In this document: positions 41,771-55,241 of the stretch, piece by piece
Numbering within the stretch: position 1 is the stretch's first letter
Layout of the letters: each line of letters starts with the position of its first letter
DNA from: Acanthacorydalis orientalis
Lineage: Eukaryota > Arthropoda > Insecta > Megaloptera > Corydalidae
DNA length: 64,000 nucleotides
Direction of reading: 5' to 3'
NCBI GenBank assembly: GCA_034766995.1
Contig: CM068323.1
Span: 2,426,752-2,490,751, forward strand
The notes under the pieces: generated by a model
What the model was told of the DNA's origin: nothing
Seen by the model: the letters and a program-made list of their open reading frames with translations, nothing else
The model's database searches: none
Position numbers and translations under genes: made by a program

Positions 41771-44700
41771 AATTATTGTTATGTTTGTTATAAATAAAAA
41801 CAAATTATCCTTAAACAAGACTTGATAATTATTTTATTCTCTATTTTGACTTCCAATGACAATGGAGAAACTACTATCTCAAATAATTCTCGAAGTACCC
41901 GACAAACTCGAGTTGAATAGCCGCACGTCGAAATCCTACTATAACAAGAAGACGAGAAATCTCCCAGAGCTCGTGATCGATCAACCAGTGACGGTGCAAA
42001 TTCACCCGGACGTCGACAAATCGTGGGAAAAAGGAAAAATAGTGAACAAATTCAGTCGCAGAGACTATGTAATTAATGTCAAGGGAACAATTTACAGACG
42101 CAACTTAGTTCATATTCGACCTACGACAAAGTTTTCTCAACGCCTAGAGCCTCTGTGAATTCAGTCATCCACAACAGACTCATTGTCTTTGTTTCAACGA
42201 CAAAGTCTATTATCTAGTCCACAGGCAACTCCTGAGATTCAGCGGGTCGACCCTTCTACCAAACGTGAATGGGAAATGAAGATCAATCGGTGTCCGATCA
42301 AACTAGACACCATCGGTGAGAATATTTCACAGAATTCAAGTTCATCTTCAGTCGAGGTCATTCTTCAAGGTCATCTGAGTTCGAGAGCTTTCTCGACGGC
42401 CGAAATCCGTGCTCTCGAGATAACTACTGCCATACGGGTTTCTGAAATCAACTACCGCACCTCCACCAGGAAACCTGTTCCAAGGATCTCGACCTCCAAC
42501 TTGCACCATGCCACCAGCAAGGAAGTTCCACCTGCGACGAGGCTCTGTTCGTTCTGCAGTCAGGACCACCGTAAATATAGCTGTCCTGTGATGCGTAAAC
42601 TCCCCGTAGAGGAGAGGTTAACCCTGGCCCGGAGGCATGCTCTATTCCACAACTGTCTCGGCGCGCTCCCACGCAAAAAATGTTTATCAAAGAAGAAGTG
42701 TGTCCATTGCAACAGGCAGCACAACACTCTGTTGCACGCTGATAATTCATCATCCAAGAACTCCACATTGTCTATGTCGTCAGACGTCTGTCCGAATGCT
42801 GGATACACAAGTCCTCAGGAGATCCAGAGTCTCCTAGTGAGGGGCCTTATTGCTGATCAGATTGTGATTCTAGCCACAGCCTTGGTGACAGTAGTGGCCC
42901 CTACAGGTGCCGCAATGATGACTCGAGCCCCCCTCGACTGCGGGTCTGAGGCCTCGTTCGTCTCCGGTCGACTGGCGCAGATGCTTAATCTTCCGGTCAT
43001 CAAGCCGAAGGCTCGTCTAAGCGTCATTGGTGGAGTCACAGCCTCCACAGCCCAGAATAAGGCTGTCTTTCGGATCCGTTCTCGTGTTGACTCACGATTT
43101 GACCTCGACGTAGAAGCTTTCGTACTCTCGCAGCTGACAAACAAGATTCCGAGTCAGCTTGTACACGATGTCGAGGCTACCCGTATGGCTGGGTTGGGGC
43201 TCGGCGATCCATACTATTGGAAACCGGAGCACGCCGGGATGATTCTCGGTGCGGACGTTTATTTCCAACTATTGCGACCAGGAGTTCAAAAGATTCCCTC
43301 AACTACGTCAGTATTGTCTATTCTTCCGAAGACCAGGTGCGATTCTCCTGTATTGTCTATTCTTCTGGAGACCAGGTGCGATTCTCCAGTATTGTCTATT
43401 GTTCCGGAGACCAGGTGCGATTCTCCAGTATTGTCTATTCTTCCGGAGACCAGGTGCGATTCTCCAGTATTGTCTATTCTTCCGGAGACCAGGTGCGATT
43501 CTCCAGTATTGTCTATTGTTCCGGAGAACAAGTGCGATTCTCCAGTATTGTCTATTCTTCCGGAGACCAGGTGCGATTCTCCAGTATTGTCTATTCTTCC
43601 AGAGACCATCCGATTCTCCAGTATTGTCTATTGTTCCGGAGAACAAGTGCGATTCTCCAGTATTGTCTATTCTTCCGGAGACCAGGTGCGATTCACCAGT
43701 ATTGTCTATAATGCCGGAGACCAGGTGCGATTCTCCAGTATTGTCTATTCTTCCGGAGACCAGGTGCGATTCTCCAGTATTGTCTATTCTTCCGGAGACC
43801 AGGTGCGATTCTCCAGTATTGTCTATTCTTCCGGAGACCAGGTGCGATTCTCCAGTATTGTCTTTTCTTCCGGAGACCAGGTGCGATCCTCCAGTATTGT
43901 CTATAATGCCGGAGACCAGGTGCAATTGTTCAGTATTGTCTATTCATCCGGAGACCAGGTGCGATTCTCCAGTATTGTCTATTCTTCCGGAGACCAGATG
44001 CAAATCTCCAGTATTGTCTATTCTTCCGGAGACCAGGTGCGATTCTCCAGTATTGTTTATTCTTCCGGAGACCAGGTGCGATTCTTCAGTATTGTCTATT
44101 CTTCCAGAGACCAGGTGCGATTCTCCAGTATTGTCTATAATGCCGGAGACCAGGTGCGATTCTCCAGTATTGTCTATTCTTCCGGAGACCAGGTGCGATT
44201 CTCCAGTATTGTCTATTGTTCCGGAGAACAAGTGCGATTCTCCAGTATTGTCTATTCTTCCGGAGACCAGGTGCGATTCTCCAGTATTGTCTATTCTTCC
44301 GGAGACCAGGTGCGATTCTCCAGTATTGTCTATTCTGCCAGAGACCATCCGATTCTCCAGTATTGTCTATTCTTCCGGAGACCAGATGCAAATCTCAAGT
44401 ATTGTCTATTCTTCCGGAGACCAGGTGCGATTCTCCAGTATTGTTTATTCTTCCGGAGACCAGGTGCGATTCTTCAGTATTGTCTATTCTTCCAGAGACC
44501 AGGTGCGATTCTCCAGTATTGTCTATTCTTCCAGAGACCATCCGATTCTCCAGTATTGTCTATTCTTCCGGAGACCAGGTGCGATTCTCCAGTATTGTCT
44601 TTTCTTCCGGAGACCAGGTGCGATTCTGCAGTATTGTCTATAATGCCGGAGACAAGGTGCGATTCTCCAGTATTGTCTATTCTTCCGGAGACCAGGTGCG

Positions 44701-45790
44701 ATTCTCCAGTATTGTCTTTTCTTCCGGAGACCAGGTGCGATCCTCCAGTATTGTCTATAATGCCGGAGACCAGGTGCAATTGTTCAGTATTGTCTATTCA
44801 TCCGGAGACCAGGTGCGATTCTCCAGTATTGTCTATTCTTCCGGAGACCAGATGCAAATCTCCAGTATTGTCTATTCTTCCGGAGACCAGGTGCGATTCT
44901 CCAGTATTGTTTATTCTTCCGGAGACCAGGTGCGATTCTTCAGTATTGTCTATTCTTCCAGAGACCAGGTGCGATTCTCCAGTATTGTCTATAATGCCGG
45001 AGACCAGGTGCGATTCTCCAGTATTGTCTATTCTTCCGGAGACCAGGTGCGATTCTCCAGTATTGTCTATTGTTCCGGAGAACAAGTGCGATTCTCCAGT
45101 ATTGTCTATTCTTCCGGAGACCAGGTGCGATTCTCCAGTATTGTCTATTCTTCCGGAGACCAGGTGCGATTCTCCAGTATTGTCTATTCTGCCAGAGACC
45201 ATCCGATTCTCCAGTATTGTCTATTCTTCCGGAGACCAGATGCAAATCTCAAGTATTGTCTATTCTTCCGGAGACCAGGTGCGATTCTCCAGTATTGTTT
45301 ATTCTTCCGGAGACCAGGTGCGATTCTTCAGTATTGTCTATTCTTCCAGAGACCAGGTGCGATTCTCCAGTATTGTCTATTCTTCCAGAGACCATCCGAT
45401 TCTCCAGTATTGTCTATTCTTCCGGAGACCAGATGCAAATCTCCAGTATTGTCTATTCTTCCGGAGACCAGGTGCGATTCTTCAGTATTGTCTATTCTTC
45501 CAGAGACCAGGTGCGATTCTCCAGTATTGTCTATTCTTCCGGAGACCAGGTGCGATTCTTTTGAACTTGATATATTACAGGACATGTCGGCTGAGACACT
45601 TATCGCCACGTGCAAACGAAATTTCAGTAGACACGGCATTCCCACGAGACTACGCAGCGATAATGGAACCAATTTCGAAAATCAGCTAATGGAGAAACTT
45701 GCTCGTAATTGGGCATTCACGATTGTGACTTCTGCACCAAAACACCAGCGTGGGAATGTAAAGCAGAATCCGCAGTCAAAATTGCCAAGA
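41771..45790 (+). repeat. Unit 11, type A, 58 minisatellite copies
   Basis: Counterpart of unit 5 for its first ~2.0 kb. Array 43309-45560: 2252 bp = 58 units with five 37-bp variants. A block near 43855-44470 recurs at about 44700-45325, an internal amplification of ~20 repeats. Confidence 0.9.
42183..45689 (+). pseudogene. BEL gag-protease frame through 58-copy minisatellite, unit 11
   Basis: 1168 codons, the longest open frame in the window. Five 2-bp-short variants leave it two steps out of phase, so it exits through the LQYCLFFRRPGAI frame and ends in the wrong frame of the integrase fragment (ending EPISKIS). Confidence 0.8.
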
Positions 45791-47870
45791 AATTATTGTT
45801 ATGTTTGTTATAAATAAAAACAAATTATCCTTAAACAAGACTTGATAATTATTTTATTCTCTATTTTGACTTCCAATGACAATGGAGAAACTACTATCTC
45901 AAATAATTCTCGAAGTACCCGACAAACTCGAGTTGAATAGCCGCACGTCGAAATCCTACTATGACAAGAAGACGAGAAATCTCCCAGAGCTCGTGATCGA
46001 TCAACCAGTGACGGTGCAAATTCACCCGGACGTCGACAAAACGTGGGAAAAAGGAAAAATAGTGAACAAATTCAGTCGCAGAGACTATGTAATTAATGTC
46101 AAGGGAACAATTTACAGACGCAACTTAGTTCATATTCGACCTACGACAAAGTTTTCTCAACGCCTAGAGCCTCTGTGAATTCAGTCATCCACAACAGACT
46201 CATTGTCTTTGTTTCAACGACAAAGTCTATTATCTAGTCCACGGGCAACTCCTGCGATTCAGCGGGTCGACCCTTCTACCAAACGTGAATGGGAAATGAA
46301 GATCAATCGGTGTCCGATCAAACTAGACACCATCGGTGAGAATATTTCACAGAATTCAAGTTCATCTTCAGTCGAGGTCATTCTTCAAGGTCATCTGAGT
46401 TCGAGAGCTTTCTCGACGGCCGAAATCCGTGCTCTCGAGATAACTACTGCCATACGGGTTTCTGAAATCAACTACCGCACCTCCACCAGGAAACCTGTTC
46501 CAAGGATCTCGACCTCCAACTTGCACCATGCCACCAGCAAGGAAGTTCCACCTGCGACGAGGCTCTGTTCGTTCTGCAGTCAGGACCACCGTAAATATAG
46601 CTGTCCTGTGATGCGTAAACTCCCCGTAGAGGAGAGGTTAACCCTGGCCCGGAGGCATGCTCTATTCCACAACTGTCTCGGCGCGCTCCCACGCAAAAAA
46701 TGTTTATCAAAGAAGAAGTGTGTCCATTGCAACAGGCAGCACAACACTCTGTTGCACGCTGATAATTCATCATCCAAGAAGTCCACATTGTCTATGTCGT
46801 CAGACGTCTGTCCGAATGCTGGATACACAAGTCCTCAGGAGATCCAGAGTCTCCTAGTGAGGGGCCTTATTGCTGATCAGATTGTGATTCTAGCCACAGC
46901 CTTGGTGACAGTAGTGGCCCCTACAGGTGCCGCAATGATGACTCGAGCCCCCCTCGACTGCGGGTCTGAGGCCTCGTTCGTCTCCGGTCGACTGGCGCAG
47001 ATGCTTAATCTTCCGGTCATCAAGCCGAAGGCTCGTCTAAGCGTCATTGGTGGAGTCACAGCCTCCACAGCCCAGAAGAAGGCTGTCTTTCGGATCCGTT
47101 CTCGTGTTGACTCACGATTTGACCTCGACGTAGAAGCTTTCGTACTCTCGCAGCTGACAAACAAGATTCCGAGTCAGCTTGTACACGATGTCGAGGCTAC
47201 CCGTATGGCTGGGTTGGGGCTCGGCGATCCATACTATTGGAAACCGGAGCACGCCGGGATGATTCTCGGTGCGGACGTTTATTTCCAACTATTGCGACCA
47301 GGAGTTCAAAAGATTCCCTCAACTACGTCAGTATTGTCTATTCTTCCGAAGACCAGGTGCGATTCTCCAGTATTGTCTATTCTTCTGGAGACCAGGTGCG
47401 ATTCTGCAGTATTGTCTATAATGCCGGAGACCAGGTGCGATTCTCCAGTATTGTCTATTCTTCCGGAGACCAGGTGCGATTCTCCAGTATTGTCTATTCT
47501 TCCGGAGAACAAGTGCGATTCTCCAGTATTGTCTATTCTTCCGGAGACCAGATGCAAATCTCCAGTATTGTCTATTCTTCCAGAGACCAGGTGCGATTCT
47601 CCAGTATTGTCTATTCTTCCGGAGACCAGGTGCGATTCTTTTGAACTTGATATATTACAGGACATGTCGGCTGAGACACTTATCGCCACGTGCAAACGAA
47701 ATTTCAGTAGACACGGCATTCCCACGAGACTACGCAGCGATAATGGAACCAATTTCGAAAATCAGCTAATGGAGAAACTTGCTCGTAATTGGGCATTCAC
47801 GATTGTGACTTCTGCACCAAAACACCAGCGTGGGAATGTAAAGCAGAATCCGCAGTCAAAATTGCCAAGA
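45791..47870 (+). repeat. Unit 12, type A, 8 minisatellite copies
   Basis: Array 47329-47640, no short variant. Integrase C-terminus 45876-46178. Confidence 0.9.
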
Positions 47871-47897
47871 AATTATTGTTATGTTTGTTATAAATAA
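46203..47897 (+). pseudogene. Chimeric gag-protease / minisatellite / integrase ORF, unit 12
   Basis: 564 codons, in phase throughout. Integrase part ends KQNPQSKLPRN, as in most units (units 3, 6 and 9 have KENPQTKLPRN). Confidence 0.8.
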
Positions 47898-49296
47898 AAA
47901 CAAATTATCCTTAAACAAGACTTGATAATTATTTTATTCTCTATTTTGACTTCCAATGACAATGGAGAAACTACTATCTCAAATAATTCTCGAAGTACCC
48001 GACAAACTCGAGTTGAATAGCCGCACGTCGAAATCCTACTACGACAAGAAGACGAGAAATCTCCCAGAGCTCGTGATCGATCAACCAGTGACGGTGCAAA
48101 TTCACCCGGACGTCGACAAAACGTGGGAAAAAGGAAAAATAGTGAACAAATTCAGTCGCAGAGACTATGTAATTAATGTCAAGGGAACAATTTACAGACG
48201 CAACTTAGTTCATATTCGACCTACGACAAAGTTTTCTCAACGCCTAGAGCCTCTGTGAATTCAGTCATCCACAACAGACTCATTGTCTTTGTTTCAACGA
48301 CAAAGTCTATTATCTAGTCCACAGGCAACTCCTGAGATTCACCACAAGAATCAAGTCTCGAAATCAATGAACGAATCTCCGAACACGACGTAACCAGTTA
48401 CACAACAGGGAACTTCAATTGCTGTTTCAAAATCAGAATCGACGCATCCATCAAAGAACTCGATCAAAGAACTCTATCAAAGAACTCTATCAAAGAACTC
48501 TATCAAAGAACTCTATCAAAGAAGCGTTCAAAACTTCGAGGAAAATTTAACGACTTTATTATGAAGTAATAATTTAAACGAAAAAGGAGAGGATGTTACG
48601 TTATCATACGTACTAGTGAGAGAAGGGTCACCAATGCAACCGGCGTTGTTGAAAACATCAGACGGGGAGTTTGATCAGGGGCGTAGCACGAAATAGACAG
48701 AAATTGAAATTAAAATAGTGGAGTGATTAGAAACAATCCATCTTGAAACACTAAAACCAATAATGAGTAAACAAATAACAGAATCAATACAAACAGAAGA
48801 AATATTGATCACAAGCCCAGCCAATTCTCAACCAGAATCCAGATGTGCTGGTACTCAATCTACATCTACATATGAACACGGTCGTATTACTCCACGATCG
48901 AAGAGGAAAAGGAAAGCTGTATCTGCTTCTGACCGAGCATTGAGAATAGTAGAAGAACGCCTAGCTCCAATACAAGAAGATAAATTTGACATTTTTGGTA
49001 AAAATGTGGCCGCTAAACTTCGCACACTGCAGAACGAGCAACGCATTCATGCAGAGAAGCTCATTAATGACGCATTATATGAAGCAGAACCAAACAACTT
49101 AAGTAGAGATTGTCATATATCTCTCAGTGCGGTCCAACAATGATCACCTAAATCTATGCAGCAAGAAATTTTAAAGGCAAATAGGGATAAAGTATATCTA
49201 ATTTTATAAAAGAATATCTAATTTGTTCCTTTCTGTATTGCATGTACGCACTAAGCTTTTCAGAAGCGTCTGTTAAGGATAATTATTATATATAAA
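47871..49296 (+). repeat. Unit 13, type B, 5 copies of the 13-bp repeat
   Basis: 13-bp array 48450-48514. Integrase C-terminus 47956-48258. Counterpart of unit 19 in the 11,096-bp duplication. Confidence 0.9.
48763..49143 (+). CDS. BESS/MADF-like C-terminal ORF, unit 13
   Basis: 126 codons, the common form (DALYEAEPNNL). Confidence 0.5.
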   Translation: MSKQITESIQTEEILITSPANSQPESRCAGTQSTSTYEHGRITPRSKRKRKAVSASDRALRIVEERLAPIQEDKFDIFGKNVAAKLRTLQNEQRIHAEKLINDALYEAEPNNLSRDCHISLSAVQQ

Positions 49297-51452
49297 AATT
49301 ATTGTTATGTTTGTTATAAATAAAAACAAATTATCCTTAAACAAGACTTGATAATTATTTTATTCTCTATTTTGACTTCCAATGACAATGGAGAAACTAC
49401 TATCTCAAATAATTCTCGAAGTACCCGACAAACTCGAGTTGAATAGCCGCACGTCGAAATCCTACTATGACAAGAAGACGAGAAATCTCCCAGAGCTCGT
49501 GATCGATCAACCAGTGACGGTGCAAATTCACCCGGACGTCGACAAAACGTGGGAAAAAGGAAAAATAGTGAACAAGTTCAGTGACAGAGACTATGTAATT
49601 AATGTCAAGGGAACAATTTACAGACGCAACTTAGTTCATATTCGACCTACGACAAAGTTTTCTCAACGCCTAGAGCCTCTGTGAATTCAGTCATCCACAA
49701 CAGACTCATTGTCTTTGTTTCAACGACAAAGTCTATTATCTAGTCCACGGGCAACTCCTGCGATTCAGCGGGTCGACCCTTCTACCAAACGTGAATGGGA
49801 AATGAAGATCAATCGGTGTCCGATCAAACTAGACACCATCGGTGAGAATATTTCACAGAATTCAAGTTCATCTTCAGTCGAGGTCATTCTTCAAGGTCAT
49901 CTGAGTTCGAGAGCTTTCTCGACGGCCGAAATCCGTGCTCTCGAGATAACTACTGCCATACGGGTTTCTGAAATCAACTACCGCACCTCCACCAGGAAAC
50001 CTGTTCCAAGGATCTCGACCTCCAACTTGCACCATGCCACCAGCAAGGAAGTTCCACCTGCGACGAGGCTCTGTTCGTTCTGCAGTCAGGACCACCGTAA
50101 ATATAGCTGTCCTGTGATGCGTAAACTCCCCGTAGAGGAGAGGTTAACCCTGGCCCGGAGGCATGCTCTATTCCACAACTGTCTCGGCGCGCTCCCACGC
50201 AAAAAATGTTTATCAAAGAAGAAGTGTGTCCATTGCAACAGGCAGCACAACACTCTGTTGCACGCTGATAATTCATCATCCAAGAAGTCCACATTGTCTA
50301 TGTCGTCAGACGTCTGTCCGAATGCTGGATACACAAGTCCTCAGGAGATCCAGAGTCTCCTAGTGAGGGGCCTTATTGCTGATCAGATTGTGATTCTAGC
50401 CACAGCCTTGGTGACAGTAGTGGCCCCTACAGGTGCCGCAATGATGACTCGAGCCCCCCTCGACTGCGGGTCTGAGGCCTCGTTCGTCTCCGGTCGACTG
50501 GCGCAGATGCTTAATCTTCCGGTCATCAAGCCGAAGGCTCGTCTAAGCGTCATTGGTGGAGTCACAGCCTCCACAGCCCAGAAGAAGGCTGTCTTTCGGA
50601 TCCGTTCTCGTGTTGACTCACGATTTGACCTCGACGTAGAAGCTTTCGTACTCTCGCAGCTGACAAACAAGATTCCGAGTCAGCTTGTACACGATGTCGA
50701 GGCTACCCGTATGGCTGGGTTGGGGCTCGGCGATCCATACTATTGGAAACCGGAGCACGCCGGGATGATTCTCGGTGCGGACGTTTATTTCCAACTATTG
50801 CGACCAGGAGTTCAAAAGATTCCCTCAACTACGTCAGTATTGTCTATTCTTCCGAAGACCAGGTGCGATTCTCCAGTATTGTCTATTCTTCCGGAGACCA
50901 GGTGCGATTCTCCAGTATTGTCTATTCTTCCGGAGACCAGGTGCGATTCTCCAGTATTGTCTATTGTTCCGGAGAACAAGTGCGATTCTCCAGTATTGTC
51001 TATTCTTCCGGAGACCAGGTGCGATTCTCCAGTATTGTCTATTCTTCCAGAGACCATCCGATTCTCCAGTATTGTCTATTCTTCCGGAGACCAGATGCAA
51101 ATCTCCAGTATTGTCTATTCTTCCGGAGACCAGGTGCGATTCTTCAGTATTGTCTATTCTTCCAGAGACCAGGTGCGATTCTCCAGTATTGTCTATTCTT
51201 CCGGAGACCAGGTGCGATTCTTTTGAACTTGATATATTACAGGACATGTCGGCTGAGACACTTATCGCCACGTGCAAACGAAATTTCAGTAGACACGGCA
51301 TTCCCACGAGACTACGCAGCGATAATGGAACCAATTTCGAAAATCAGCTAATGGAGAAACTTGCTCGTAATTGGGCATTCACGATTGTGACTTCTGCACC
51401 AAAACACCAGCGTGGGAATGTAAAGCAGAATCCGCAGTCAAAATTGCCAAGA
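49297..51452 (+). repeat. Unit 14, type A, 10 minisatellite copies
   Basis: Array 50835-51222 with one 37-bp variant. Integrase C-terminus 49382-49684 (FSDRDY). Counterpart of unit 20. Confidence 0.9.
49709..51226 (+). pseudogene. BEL gag-protease frame into minisatellite, unit 14
   Basis: 505 codons. Ends RFF-stop after the single 2-bp-short variant. The integrase core is reached instead by an overlapping frame (50775-51479). Confidence 0.8.
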
Positions 51453-53007
51453 AATTATTGTTATGTTTGTTATAAATAAAAACAAATTATCCTTAAACAA
51501 GACTTGATAATTATTTTATTCTCTATTTTGACTTCCAATGACAATGGAGAAACTACTATCTCAAATAATTCTCGAAGTACCCGACAAACTCGAGTTGAAT
51601 AGCCGCACGTCGAAATCCTACTACGACAAGAAGACGAGAAATCTCCCAGAGCTCGTGATCGATCAACCAGTGACGGTGCAAATTCACCCGGACGTCGACA
51701 AAACGTGGGAAAAAGGAAAAATAGTGAACAAATTCAGTCGCAGAGACTATGTAATTAATGTCAAGGGAACAATTTACAGACGCAACTTAGTTCATATTCG
51801 ACCTACGACAAAGTTTCTCAACGCCTACAGCCTCTGTGAATTCAGTCATCCACAACAGACTCATTGTCTTTGTTTCAACAACAAAGTCTATTATCTAGTC
51901 CACGGGCAACTCCTGCGATTCACCACAAGAATCAAGTCTCGAAATCAATGAACGAATCTCCGAACACGACGTAACCAGTTACACAACAGGGAACTTCAAT
52001 TGCTGTTTCAAAATCAGAATCGACGCATCCATCAAAGAACTCGATCAAAGAACTCTATCAAAGAACTCTATCAAAGAACTCTATCAAAGAACTCTATCAA
52101 AGAACTCTATCAAAGAACTCTATCAAAGAACTCTATCAAAGAACTCTATCAAAGAACTCTATCAAAGAACTCTATCAAAGAACTCTATCAAAGAACTCTA
52201 TCAAAGAACTCTATCAAAGAACTCTATCAAAGAAGCGTTCAAAACTTCGAGGAAAATTTAACGACTTTATTATGAAGTAATAATTTAAACGAAAAAGGAG
52301 AGGATGTTACGTTATCATACGTACTAGTGAGAGAAGGGTCACCAATGCAACCGGCGTTGTTGAAAACATCAGACGGGGAGTTTGATCAGGGGCGTAGCAC
52401 GAAATAGACAGAAATTGAAATTAAAATAGTGGAGTGATTAGAAACAATCCATCTTGAAACACTAAAACCAATAATGAGTAAACAAATAACAGAATCAATA
52501 CAAACAGAAGAAATATTGATCACAAGCCCAGCCAATTCTCAACCAGAATCCAGATGTGCTGGTACTCAATCTACATCTACATATGAACACGGTCGTATTA
52601 CTCCACGATCGAAGAGGAAAAGGAAAGCTGTATCTGCTTCTGACCGAGCATTGAGAATAGTAGAAGAACGCCTAGCTCCAATACAAGAAGATAAATTTGA
52701 CATTTTTGGTAAAAATGTGGCCGCTAAACTTCGCACACTGCAGAACGAGCAACGCATTCATGCAGAGAAGCTCATTAATGACGCATTATATGAAGCAGAA
52801 CCAAACAACTTAAGTAGAGATTGTCATATATCTCTCAGTGCGGTCCAACAATGATCACCTAAATCTATGCAGCAAGAAATTTTAAAGGCAAATAGGGATA
52901 AAGTATATCTAATTTTATAAAAGAATATCTAATTTGTTCCTTTCTGTATTGCATGTACGCACTAAGCTTTTCAGAAGCGTCTGTTAAGGATAATTATTAT
53001 ATATAAA
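51453..53007 (+). repeat. Unit 15, type B, 15 copies of the 13-bp repeat
   Basis: 13-bp array 52031-52225. Integrase C-terminus 51538-51951 is extended to 137 codons: the one-base loss seen in units 4, 7 and 10 is combined with TAG changed to TAC, opening the gypsy tail frame. Confidence 0.9.
52474..52854 (+). CDS. BESS/MADF-like C-terminal ORF, unit 15
   Basis: 126 codons, the common form. Confidence 0.5.
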   Translation: MSKQITESIQTEEILITSPANSQPESRCAGTQSTSTYEHGRITPRSKRKRKAVSASDRALRIVEERLAPIQEDKFDIFGKNVAAKLRTLQNEQRIHAEKLINDALYEAEPNNLSRDCHISLSAVQQ

Positions 53008-55241
53008 AATTATTGTTATGTTTGTTATAAATAAAAACAAATTATCCTTAAACAAGACTTGATAATTATTTTATTCTCTATTTTGACTTCCAATGACAAT
53101 GGAGAAACTACTATCTCAAATAATTCTCGAAGTACCCGACAAACTCGAGTTGAATAGCCGCACGTCGAAATCCTACTATGACAAGAAGACGAGAAATCTC
53201 CCAGAGCTCGTGATCGATCAACCAGTGACGGTGCAAATTCACCCGGACGTCGACAAAACGTGGGAAAAAGGAAAAATAGTGAACAAGTTCAGTGACAGAG
53301 ACTATGTAATTAATGTCAAGGGAACAATTTACAGACGCAACTTAGTTCATATTCGACCTACGACAAAGTTTTCTCAACGCCTAGAGCCTCTGTGAATTCA
53401 GTCATCCACAACAGACTCATTGTCTTTGTTTCAACGACAAAGTCTATTATCTAGTCCACGGGCAACTCCTGCGATTCAGCGGGTCGACCCTTCTACCAAA
53501 CGTGAATGGGAAATGAAGATCAATCGGTGTCCGATCAAACTAGACACCATCGGTGAGAATATTTCACAGAATTCAAGTTCATCTTCAGTCGAGGTCATTC
53601 TTCAAGGTCATCTGAGTTCGAGAGCTTTCTCGACGGCCGAAATCCGTGCTCTCGAGATAACTACTGCCATACGGGTTTCTGAAATCAACTACCGCACCTC
53701 CACCAGGAAACCTGTTCCAAGGATCTCGACCTCCAACTTGCACCATGCCACCAGCAAGGAAGTTCCACCTGCGACGAGGCTCTGTTCGTTCTGCAGTCAG
53801 GACCACCGTAAATATAGCTGTCCTGTGATGCGTAAACTCCCCGTAGAGGAGAGGTTAACCCTGGCCCGGAGGCATGCTCTATTCCACAACTGTCTCGGCG
53901 CGCTCCCACGCAAAAAATGTTTATCAAAGAAGAAGTGTGTCCATTGCAACAGGCAGCACAACACTCTGTTGCACGCTGATAATTCATCATCCAAGAAGTC
54001 CACATTGTCTATGTCGTCAGACGTCTGTCCGAATGCTGGATACACAAGTCCTCAGGAGATCCAGAGTCTCCTAGTGAGGGGCCTTATTGCTGATCAGATT
54101 GTGATTCTAGCCACAGCCTTGGTGACAGTAGTGGCCCCTACAGGTGCCGCAATGATGACTCGAGCCCCCCTCGACTGCGGGTCTGAGGCCTCGTTCGTCT
54201 CCGGTCGACTGGCGCAGATGCTTAATCTTCCGGTCATCAAGCCGAAGGCTCGTCTAAGCGTCATTGGTGGAGTCACAGCCTCCACAGCCCAGAAGAAGGC
54301 TGTCTTTCGGATCCGTTCTCGTGTTGACTCACGATTTGACCTCGACGTAGAAGCTTTCGTACTCTCGCAGCTGACAAACAAGATTCCGAGTCAGCTTGTA
54401 CACGATGTCGAGGCTTCAGGTATGGCTGGGTTGGGGCTCGGCGATCCATACTATTGGAAACCGGAGCACGCCGGGATGATTCTCGGTGCGGACGTTTATT
54501 TCCAACTATTGCGACCAGGAGTTCAAAAGATTCCCTCAACTACGTCAGTATTGTCTATTCTTCCGAAGACCAGGTGCGATTCTCCAGTATTGTCTATTCT
54601 TCCGGAGACCAGGTGCGATTCTCCAGTATTGTCTATTCTTCCGGAGACCAGGTGCGATTCTCCAGTATTGTCTATTCTTCCGGAGACCAGGTGCGATTCT
54701 CCAGTATTGTCTATTCTTCCGGAGACCAGGTGCGATTCTCCAGTATTGTCTATTGTTCCGGAGAACAAGTGCGATTCTCCAGTATTGTCTATTCTTCCGG
54801 AGACCAGGTGCGATTCTCCAGTATTGTCTATTCTTCCAGAGACCATCCGATTCTCCAGTATTGTCTATTCTTCCGGAGACCAGATGCAAATCTCCAGTAT
54901 TGTCTATTCTTCCGGAGACCAGGTGCGATTCTTCAGTATTGTCTATTCTTCCAGAGACCAGGTGCGATTCTCCAGTATTGTCTATTCTTCCGGAGACCAG
55001 GTGCGATTCTTTTGAACTTGATATATTACAGGACATGTCGGCTGAGACACTTATCGCCACGTGCAAACGAAATTTCAGTAGACACGGCATTCCCACGAGA
55101 CTACGCAGCGATAATGGAACCAATTTCGAAAATCAGCTAATGGAGAAACTTGCTCGTAATTGGGCATTCACGATTGTGACTTCTGCACCAAAACACCAGC
55201 GTGGGAATGTAAAGCAGAATCCGCAGTCAAAATTGCCAAGA
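53008..55241 (+). repeat. Unit 16, type A, 12 minisatellite copies
   Basis: Array 54546-55011 (466 bp = 12 units with one 37-bp variant). Integrase C-terminus 53093-53395 (FSDRDY). Confidence 0.9.
53420..55015 (+). pseudogene. BEL gag-protease frame into minisatellite, unit 16
   Basis: 531 codons. Private multi-base change near 54415 gives EASGMAGL instead of EATRMAGL. Ends RFF-stop. Confidence 0.8.
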
